Source of the DNA: Amia ocellicauda
Taxonomy: Eukaryota; Chordata; Actinopteri; Amiiformes; Amiidae
Direction of reading: 5' to 3'
NCBI RefSeq assembly: GCF_036373705.1
Contig: NC_089867.1
Span: forward strand, 5,052,501-5,116,500
Length of the DNA stretch: 64,000 bases
The notes under the pieces were generated by a model. That model was not told the origin of the DNA, ran no database searches, and was given only the letters and a program-made list of their open reading frames with translations. Shown in pieces: positions 1 through 12,100 of the stretch (position 1 is the first letter of the stretch; each line of letters opens with the position of its first letter). Both the position numbers and the translations under genes were made by a program.

Positions 1-1892
<1,892 letters not shown>

Positions 1893-2460
1893 TTTAATGT
1901 GTGTATAGGTAAAAACAAGTTAAAAATATAAAAAATATACTCCAAAAGTGCTTAAAAAAGTGCTTTAGTCCTTCCCTTTGAAAATAAATATTAGTAACAA
2001 GATGTATTTATTGTCTTTAAAAGTTGACACTTGGGGCAATTTGCTTAGCCGGTAATGTTGATCTACTGACTATTCTCCCATTATCAGATACTGGAATTTA
2101 AGTCTCAATTTTCATCCCGTTTTAGATGCAAGAGGATTATTATACAGATCCCACCGGTGCAGCCTCGACCAGCTCAAAAACCTCTCAGTGGTATTTTAAA
2201 ATGAGTAGAAAAGCGTTTTGTAAAAATCCCAAATATCTTCAGGTGGGTGAATTCCCTTCAGATGTTTTGAATAATAATATTATTAAAGTCTGGACAGTGA
2301 TTAATCCAACGGTTAAATATTGTTCATTCTTTCCAGAATCGTCCTGCCAGCCCGTGTTGAGATCTGGGGTATTGAAGGATGTGCAGACTCTCCTGCTGCG
2401 ACCCAGCCGGCGTCACTTGGGCAGGATGCGGAATATTTTATGATAATAAGGGCTGCATGC
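1893..2460. other. Upstream region of SQLE, no gene recognised
   Basis: This is AT-rich sequence between the SQLE start codon and the GC-rich promoter-like block. It probably holds the SQLE 5' UTR or a 5' intron. A short open frame on the plus strand (2126-2443) resembles nothing I know and is not supported as a gene. Confidence 0.4.
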
Positions 2461-2700
2461 TAATTAGACGCGTGTTTTGATCGCTCTCCGTCCCGCCCCT
2501 CTCTGAGTCCGGGAGCCAATCAGGAATCGCTCCGCGGTGAGCAGAGCTCACGCTATCTGGTCATTGGCCAATCCGGGAGTGCTGGTCAGAGCGCTGGCAG
2601 GCAGCGCTGCTCTAGTGTGATGTGACGTCACGGGGAAGGTAGACCTGCGTCAGTCGGCAGTTTTTCTCCATCCAGTGTCTCAGCAGGCGGGTCTGCCGCA
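2461..2700. promoter_or_regulatory. GC-rich promoter-like block with NF-Y (CCAAT) and CRE motifs
   Basis: The GC content rises abruptly here against AT-rich flanks. I see a GC box (CCGCCCC, 2493-2499) and a CCAAT box at 2516-2520. Back-to-back ATTGG (2563-2567) and CCAAT (2568-2572) boxes follow, then a perfect palindromic CRE (TGACGTCA, 2623-2630). The block lies about 0.6 kb upstream of the SQLE start codon, so it is most simply the SQLE promoter. NF-Y sites commonly work with SREBP at sterol genes, which fits, but I did not identify a convincing sterol response element. Assignment to SQLE is inference. Confidence 0.55.
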
Positions 2701-3187
2701 GTAGACATCCACACCACACATGCATTTTTGATTGGAATGTCTTTTCATGAGAATGCTTTAATTTATTACATTTGTAAAAACTGCGACCATTATCAATTAG
2801 TATATAATTTGTATTTTCATGTACAGTGCTTGCATTTTATTCCTCTGATATTACATATAACAAATACACTCAACAGTGATATTCATTTCTTAGTAATTGC
2901 TTTTACAGTGTATGGATATCAATGACAATCTAAACTAAATATAGGTCAATATTTCATACAGTATTATTTATACATTGTTAAGCCTTTAATAATTGCTTCT
3001 CACTACTTATACCTGCTTGTACATCTAGAACAAATACTTATGTCTACATTACACTGCAAAGCCACAACTGTTTCTGTATAAGATTGCTGACTAAAGACCT
3101 AGAGGAAAGTTATGGCAGCTACCAATTTTATACAGGATAGGAATCAAATTTGGTCAGATATTCCACTGTATCTGACATACCTCTGCT
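2701..3187. other. Intergenic, 3' flank of the xylose isomerase gene
   Basis: AT-rich with no coding signal. On the minus strand an AATAAA hexamer at 2836-2841 lies about 350 bases past the xylose isomerase stop codon and is a plausible polyadenylation signal. A second hexamer lies at 2762-2767. Confidence 0.4.
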
Positions 3188-6100
3188 TCACAGGTAATGA
3201 TTAATAATTGATTCATATTTTTCTTGTTTCCCAGATGTGATCTTTGGTTCTCCATTTCTCATGGTAAACTCCTGCAAATAGAGAATAAACAACTGAAGAA
3301 AATTAAATGAATCTAACCCAACTTTGATAAGAAAATCCAATATTATTATTATTGTTCTTGCTGTTAGGCTGAAAGGCTAAAGCCTATTGTTCTTGCTTGG
3401 GAGTTTTTTATATTATTTTCTAGCTTTATATTATATCTACATTATAATGTTAGAATGATTACATAAATGACCATGAAACATATCTATTAGCTACCCTGAA
3501 ATGCAGCATATTACCAAAGTAATCTGATTGGTCAGGTGGCCTGGCACATTAGTATTATTATTTTTTTTACTTTTGTTTGCTCCATTTTTTGCAGAATAAA
3601 TAATTAAATTAATTGGACCTTCATACTTGTTCATTATCTCAATACAGCCTCCATTATATCAAATTAGTTTTTAAATGTTGTATTTGCATAAATAAAATGT
3701 TTATTTTTACACATATAGAGTGCAAGGGTGCCAAAGAAGCAACAATAACAGCAAACTGAATTGGATGATTTCACATTCTAAAACACTGCCATGCGAGTGA
3801 CATCCCTATGGAAAAAATAACCTGAAAGCTGAAAAGTGTAACATAAAATAATTCTGTTTATAAAAGATAACTTAAAGACAGAAGACTTTAAATTATTATT
3901 ATTTTGTTCCTGAATAGTCTGCATTCACATACCTCGTGGGATATTTAGCTGTATTTTTAAATTGATACTATATAATGGAGTTATTTACTACAGCACTAGG
4001 TATCACGTATTGCTCCTGTTAAGCTGGAAAAAGGGCAACGTCAGAAGTAATGTTTACTACCCAACTCTCTGATACATCTGCATTGGTAATGTGTTTTTCC
4101 TCATATGAACAAAACATGTTACAGTTTACCTCCAGTTCCTCCAATGTGGCAGTGCCCTCCTCCACTTTCTGACCAATCCCAGTGCTGAAGCTCAGGTAGC
4201 GTTCCTGTGCAATAAATACAAAAATACTGAAGTCTCCCATGCTGGAGGAGTTGCACTGCAAGTGGCATCAGCTGGTCCTGAATCACCCAACCTAGAATAA
4301 CATTGGGTAGTGCAATGTCTAGTGCTAATCTGGTCTGTGAAACCAGCCCTACCAAGCTTACCTTCACCATCTGTGCAATCACTCCCTCCTCTATGATCTT
4401 CACTGCATTTCTTAGACCCCGTGCAAAGGCATCCATCGCACCGATATGTGCAATGAACAAGTCTTCCAAGTCTGTGGACTCCCGGCGCACTTTGGCATCA
4501 AAATTCAGTCCGCCCGGCTGCAGCCCACCTTGTTCAACTATGCTCTGGGAGAGATACAAGAAACATGGAAAACCAGGCACCTTCTCATCAATGTCTAAGG
4601 GTTAAGAGGTTTGTGTATTACACATGAGAAGAACTGTATTAACTGTTATATCATTAAAGGCATTTTTGTAGAAAGGTTGAATATACACTCACCTAAAGGA
4701 TTATTAGGAACACCTGTTCAATTTCTCATTAATGCAATTATCTAACCAACCAATCACATGGCAGTTGTTTCAATGCATTTAGGGGTGTGGTCCTGGTCAA
4801 GACAATCTCCTGAACTCCAAACTGAATGTCTGAATGGGAAAGAAAGGTGATTTAAGCAATTTTGAGCGTGGCATGGTTGTTGGTGCCAGACGGGCCGGTC
4901 TGAGTATTTCACAATCTGCTCAGTTACTGGGATTTTCACGCACAACCATTTCTAGGGTTTACAAAGAATGGTGTGAAAAGGGAAAAATATCCAGTATGCG
5001 GCAGTCCTGTGGGCGAAAATGCCTTGTTGATGCTAGAGGTCAGAGGAGAATGGGCCGACTGATTCAAGCTGATAGAAGAGCAACTTTGACTGAAATAACC
5101 ACTCGTTACAACCGAGGTATGCAGCAAAGCATTTGTGAAGCCACAACACGTACAACCTTGAGGCGGATGGGCTACAACAGCAGAAGACCCCACCGGGTAC
5201 CACTCATCTCCACTACAAATAGGAAAAAGAGGCTACAATTTGCACAAGTTCACCAAAATTGGACAGTTGAAGACTGGAAAAATGTTGCCTGGTCTGATGA
5301 GTCTTGATTTCTGTTGAGACATTCAGATGGTAGAGTCAGAATTTGGCGTAAACAGAATGAGAATGTGGATCCATCATGCCTTGTTACCACTGTGCAGATT
5401 GGTGGTGGTGGTGGTGTAATGGTGTGGGGGATGTTTTCTTGGCACACTTTAGGCCCCTTAGTGCCAATTGGGCATCGTTTAAATGCCACGGCCTACCTGA
5501 GCATTGTTTCTGACCATGTCCATCCCTTTATGACCACCATGTACCCATCCTCTGATGGCTACTTCCAGCAGGATAATGCACCATGTCACAAAGGTCGAAT
5601 CATTTCAAATTGGTTTCTTGAACATGACAATGAGTTCACTGTACTAAACTGGCCCCCACAGTCACCAGATCTCAACCCAATAGAGCATCTTTGGGATGTG
5701 GTGGAACGAGAGCTTCGTGCCCTGGATGTGCATCCCACAAATCTCCATCAACTGCAAGATGCTATCCTATCAATATGGGCCAACATTTCTAAAGAATGCT
5801 TTCAGCACCTTGTTGAATCAATGCCACGTAGAATTAAGGCAGTTCTGAAGGCGAAAGGGGGTCAAACACAGTATTAGTATGGTGTTCCTAATAATCCTTT
5901 AGGTGAGTGTACAACCCTGTGATGTAACCACCATCTGATTCAGTGACCTTTTTTTCGCAGTTCCCAGTACAAAAGTGACTACCACCGCAAAAAGATGATC
6001 TTTCTCTGAATAATGTGTTTGTTTCATATTCATCTTGTGGCATTTTCTGTATTATTTCTGATGAGGTTCTCAATGGTCATTTTCAATACCTACTGTCTGA

Positions 6101-9100
6101 CACCAAATTTAAACTTAACTCAAAATCTATTTATATGATCCTTTCAAAAGTGCATGTCTAAAATGGTTACAGGTGTATTTTACAGAGGTGGGATTGTATA
6201 TAGGTTAAGCCAGATTACCTTCTGTGATTACTCACCTTCATCACCATAGTGGTATTCTTGATATCCATGGGGAACTGGTCAGTGTCCCAGCCCAAATCTG
6301 GAGAGCCAGTATTGGAATCCACTGAGCCAAGCATTCCAAACCTGCAAACACACAGGGCAGCAGTTCCCATGACACCTCGCTGCCAAAGCTGTCAAAGCAT
6401 GGTATGTGAATCAATTGCTCCATTACTGCAAATCTACATATTTAACGTGCCTAATTACATTGCGGTTTCGGTTATACCACAGGTAATATAATGTCCCCCA
6501 AGACTGATATGTTTTATTTCATTGCAATATAGTCTGCAACCTGCTATGCGTGGGTACTAGTGTTTCCTGCCTGGTGACCCGGGGCACCGAAAACCCGGGT
6601 AACCCACATGATTTCTCAACCCCGCAAGCCCGGGTTTGACATGGGTATAAAACCAGGGTTGAAGGGGAAAAAAAAACATAATTGCGTGCACAGCACAACA
6701 GTGAAATCTTGTATACTTTAGTGTATTTTTTCATTCGGTGAGAAGATTGATGTTCATCAGTAACCTGTTGGCAAAACCTGCAATATAATTGAGCACTTGC
6801 AAAATACAAGGAGTTCAAGAAAAATGTTCCGATCCATGCTCGGTTTGGTTCTACTTCCTATAAGAAGTACACGGCCAATCAGCCAAATGCAAAACGTATC
6901 TAAACAAGGTATTGCAAACAGCTGGGGGCTCTACAAGGTCACTTCAGTTAATTCAAATGATCAATACATAATAACTATGTGAATTAATAAATAATAATAA
7001 TAATGCAAAATACTGAGTTTGTGTTTAATTTCAGCTCAACATAAAATACACACAAAAATGGTGTTTATTATTTTACTTATTTATTATTACTTAGTTGATA
7101 TGGCCAGGGGTTCTAGTTTAATTAATAAAATAAGGGGGAAAACTAAGATTTGAGGAGTTCAGACATACGTTTGATGTGTCTAACAGTGTGAGACAGGGTG
7201 ATGCGTGTGCCTGCAAGGTGCCGTGCCACGCCTGCTGTGCTGAAAGTGTCGTATAATGAGAGAGAGAGAGAGACGCAATCGGAAAAGTTTAGAGTAAGCT
7301 TAGTGTTTTTTATTTAGGCCTATTTAATTTTGTTTCCATATTTTTTACATTTATATGCCTATGAACAGGGGCGGACTGGGACCAAAAACCGGCCCTGGAC
7401 TTTTACCCAGGGGGGCGACGGCTGGTGAATGATGGGTCTCAATAAGGGCGATGTGCGGTTCTGGTTGCCGACGAAGTGCAGTCCAGGGGAAGGCGGCTTT
7501 GGCTTCAAGTCCTGGTGACCTGGGGATCTCGGGTTTATGAATTTTAAACTCCAAAAACCAGGGCCTGGAATTTTCTCCTGGTTTTGGAAACCCTAGTGGG
7601 TGCATTATGTTGTTGGGTTCTCTGTTTTTTCTTTGTGTTTCTTTGAACTCTTCTATTGAAAGATGGCACTGTGGACAGAAGCACTTTACAACAGTAGAGT
7701 GTGACTCAGATGAAAACGGTGATGATTCATGTATGGTAGTGGTACCAAAATTTAACAACGTTCTTGAAGCATAAATGAAGTGATGATGTGGTTAGAACAT
7801 CAGGCTGATAGTGAATACCTTCATTTATTGAATCTGACCAGTATTAAGGGTTAGCTAAAAAAAACAAAATACAATTAAGTAGTTTAATCAAATACATTTC
7901 TAATTTCAAATAGATTATCTGACTCTTCCAGATAGTAGGCATAACATGAAAGTAAGTTAAAGAAATGTGTATCATTTGAATCAATAAAATAAAAATAGTA
8001 AATGTTTCTTAGTCTTGTAGTCCAGTGGTTCTCAACCCTGGTCCTGGAGGACCCCCTACCCTGCTTTTTTGTTACAATTGAGCTCTCAATTACTTATCAT
8101 TAATTGAAGTAATCATTTGCTTATGTTTGACTGAAAAAAGTTAGTTCCTTAATAAGACAATTTCCATATACAAGTTTTTACTTATCGTGAACCCCCTACT
8201 ATTTAAAATAATAAAAAGCTCTGATTTAGGAAATGATTAGTTAAATTAAGGGTTCAATAAAGTAATTGAGAGCTTGGCTGGAACAAAAACCATCAGGGTA
8301 GGGGGTCCTCTAGGACCAGATTTGAGAACCACTGTTATAGTAATTGTGTACTATATAAAATGGTACACGATTTGGTAAATGTTAGTTTCACTTCTTACTC
8401 CGATTGTTGTGAATTACATCATGGTCAGTATTCAATGACTGCTGACTGTACTATACTCAACTGACAAGCCCCTTCTATTTACATCAGACCAGACCTTAAA
8501 CACATGGTCATGGTGACTAATTAAGCCCTGAACCAGTTTAGTTAATGCCAGGTTCAGATCAAACAAGAACCAGGACCAGGGTTGGCCTGTTCTGATGTAT
8601 GTCATAAGACCAAGCATCCTGTTATAAGGAAAATGTTGAAAAACATGTTGTTCCACTTACGCCGAAGCTACGACTATGTCATGCTCGTAGGAATGTCCTG
8701 CCAAAGTGGTGTGATTTGGCTCGATGTTTAACTTGAAGTGGCTGTCAAGCCCGAAGTGCTTCAGAAATCCAATAACACTCATGGCATCTAGCAATGGCCA
8801 GAAAACAGTCATCAGCAAAGATAGATCACATCCAGTAAAAAAATCCAATATAAAAATGTGTATACTGCATATATTATGTATGTATATAATTAATATTTAT
8901 GGTGAAATCTGAAAGCTTGTTTAACAAATACAGTCATTTTACATCTGTATCTTACATTCTGTATATCTGAAAAGAGCTGAGGTGTATATGCAGGGCCTTA
9001 TCCATTTAGTTTTTTCTGAAAACCGAATGTCATTCTTACCGTAATCATATTGATGTCTGCATGGTTCTTTAGGCTTGGGTTCAATAAGAAACTGGCACTT

Positions 9101-12100
9101 CAGACCAATCTTTTCTTTGTAAGCTGCAATGAGTTCAAAGACTTCAGTTATCTGCATTTAGACCAGGACGAGCAAAAAAAATAAAAAAATATATATTTGC
9201 AAGCATTACTCACCCACCGCCATTTTGAAAAAGTTTGCCATGTGTCTCAATTCAGCAGCTACATCAGTGTTGTGGAGAGTCAGATAACCCTCCCTGCCAC
9301 CCCAGAAAACTGGAAGATTATATACAGTAAAACATCAGCATTCATGTGAACTATTGTTGGTTTATCTCCTTCCAGTATAGCAGTAATGCTCCATTAATGT
9401 AGTTTCATTAAACAATTTGGTCACATTCAGTTTAGCAGTTGAACTAAATACAATTTCCAACCTATTGGTTATGAACCACATGTCTTGTGGATAATGCAGC
9501 TGTATTAATACATCATAAAGGGTTGCATCTGTAGTATTGCAACAATGATATATCTTTACTGGAATCCACCATAAATATTCAGGTAGAAGTTTCCAGAAAG
9601 CCATGCCCCAACCTGATTTATATGGTGCAGTTTTTAACTCTGACTGTCTGAAGGGCATTTCTCACCAAAGTTCTCTGCCCCCAGTTTCTTGGCTATTTCC
9701 AATCCTTTCTTCACCTGGGCTCCAGCATAGGCCAGCACATGGGAATCTGGGTTGGTGGCGGCACCATTCATGTACCTGTTATAACCATAGGGGAGATATG
9801 AGGGTTTGAGACTGAGGACTGTGGCCAGCTCAAGGTTACAATCTATTAACATCTTGCCTTTACGGCTCTCTGGCTCAGATCAGTGACATGGGAAGGTCTA
9901 TTCTAACATCAGAAGGGCTGACCTGGGGTGTGCAAAGAGGTTACAGGTGACCCAGAGCACTCTGATGCCCGTTTTCTTCTGAAGCTGAAGGGCCAAGTCA
10001 GTGATTTCAACCAGATTCCTATTAGACTCCTCCAGTGTGGAACCTTCTGGGGCCACATCTCTGTCACAGGGAAAAAGGCATAAACATCAAAGTATAGCAT
10101 CCATCACAATCAAACTTTACCATTTGAAATTTCCCCAATAAGTAATTGTACATTTAATTCACACATATGTTTTGGAGTCTTGCTTACACCATGCATGGTT
10201 AATTACCTCTTCATGACTTTGTACTGAGTTATTTTTTTAGCATATTTAATCAAATAAGACTGCCACCCAGAAAACACAACTGGATATGAAAGGGTAAGAA
10301 CTGATATCAAAGCTAAAAAAATATTTAAAGAGGTAAAGAAGTCAAAAATGTATCTTAAAGGGATCAGCACAATTTTCTATATATGATCAAGTATAGCTGG
10401 AGTCATACCTGTCATGAAAAGTGTAATACTTCACCTAGAGGAGAAAGAAAGCAAATAACTAAAATGTAATACAATATATGTTTATAATATTATACGGTTG
10501 TATTGTAAGAATATACATTAGATCCAAATTAACAATTCTAAATAGCTATAAATCATGATCATAATACAGAATAAATGCAGTTGTATGAATAAATACATGA
10601 ACAGGTAAACAAGTGGGTGTGGGGGGGGTGTGAGCTCACTTACACCTAATTTAGTGAAGAACTCAAAAGCTGCATGCATTCTCCTCTTAGCGGTCTCCAT
10701 TGAATCCTTCCCATCATCCCATGGCCGACACAGTGTGGGAAATCCAAAGGGATCGGCTCCTGAGAGATTAAGAAAAATGGGCTGCAGCACAGGCCAACAC
10801 CTAGGAATCTGGGTTCATGGCAGCACCATGGATTTACTTGTTGTAACCACAGGGGAGATACTGAGACTTAGGACTTCTGCCAGTGTTGAGCTGAAGGTTA
10901 TGGTTTAAATGGACATTAAGTCATCAGAATGAGGTTTTAGAAATTACTTAGCGACCAACTGATTTGGCACCTGAAGTCGCCTGCTGTTTATATTGTGCAT
11001 TTTTGTGTGTGTACATGCTCTACATTTTTCACTGTCCACTTACTGGTGTAATTGGTGTAACATTTATACTTGTTTTGACTGATAAAGGGTTGCTGTTGCC
11101 CTATAAAAGCTGCACTAATGCGAGAGCTCTGTCTGTACATAGAAACCGATTTCTTTCATTGTCCCGCATCCCATTCCCTTGCAAGTAATTTTTGTTTTAT
11201 AGTTGTATTCATCCATATATCTACAGGGGCTACAGGCCACTGTATATAAAACTGGACGGAAGTACACCCCAACCTAGCATTTGTTTTACCCTAATGTCTT
11301 GCTCAATTAGCAGTGTTACCAGCCACCGACATACAAAAACCTTAATTACATTAAAGTATTTTGGTTTTATTTTAGTCATCTTAAATTCTATTTTTAAATG
11401 TTGTTGTACTATCTTATCTTTTAAACAGCTCTTGTGGTTGGAAGTAGGGAATTTAGTATTATTTATAGAAGACCTCTGTCTATTTATACGGGTCTATTGC
11501 TGAACTGATAGATATCTAGTATAGGTTCTTACACTCCTAAAAGCTCTGTTCTCACCAGAGGCATAAAGGCAACACTTTAATCAGCCATTGCAGCACCTGC
11601 CTGGCACCAGAGCAGTATTTTTAAAACACAACAGCAGAATTGCAAGCCAAAAACTAGGTGCGAGCCTCACTCTTCGTGAATAACCCTTTCTGCAAAGCTG
11701 AAGAAATGACTGCCCCTTTTTCTAGAGTTAATCAGTAATCAAAAACCTCCACACTGACTACACACAGAAATGTCAGTTGCAAATGGTGGCAAGCATCACC
11801 AAAGTCATTTTTCATTTCGTGGCTCTGCCTGAAACTCTTACCAGTCCCACGGAAAGTGTGCCAGTAACAAACCGAGAAACTCAGCCAGTCTTCCATTGTC
11901 TTCCCGAGAAGAACCTATACAGTAAGATGGAATAAAAAAATGTAAAGTTTAACACTTCAGTTTGATGCATTCAGAAAAAGATTATAAAATATAAGAAAAT
12001 GTGTTAAAAACTAAAAATAAAGGGCAGAGTATAGGAAGATGAAAGTAGAATATATTATTAATTACCATTTTTATTCAAACTGCCCCATAGTGAGAAAGAC

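Noticed and set aside
10795-10860. Sequence caggccaacacctaggaatctgggttcatggcagcaccatgg near exon 4, resembling the xylose isomerase exon at 9666-9775
   Set aside because: The similarity to the exon encoding [17 protein letters not shown] is real, so it may be a decayed partial exon duplicate. It lacks a full frame and splice sites and is not counted as an exon.
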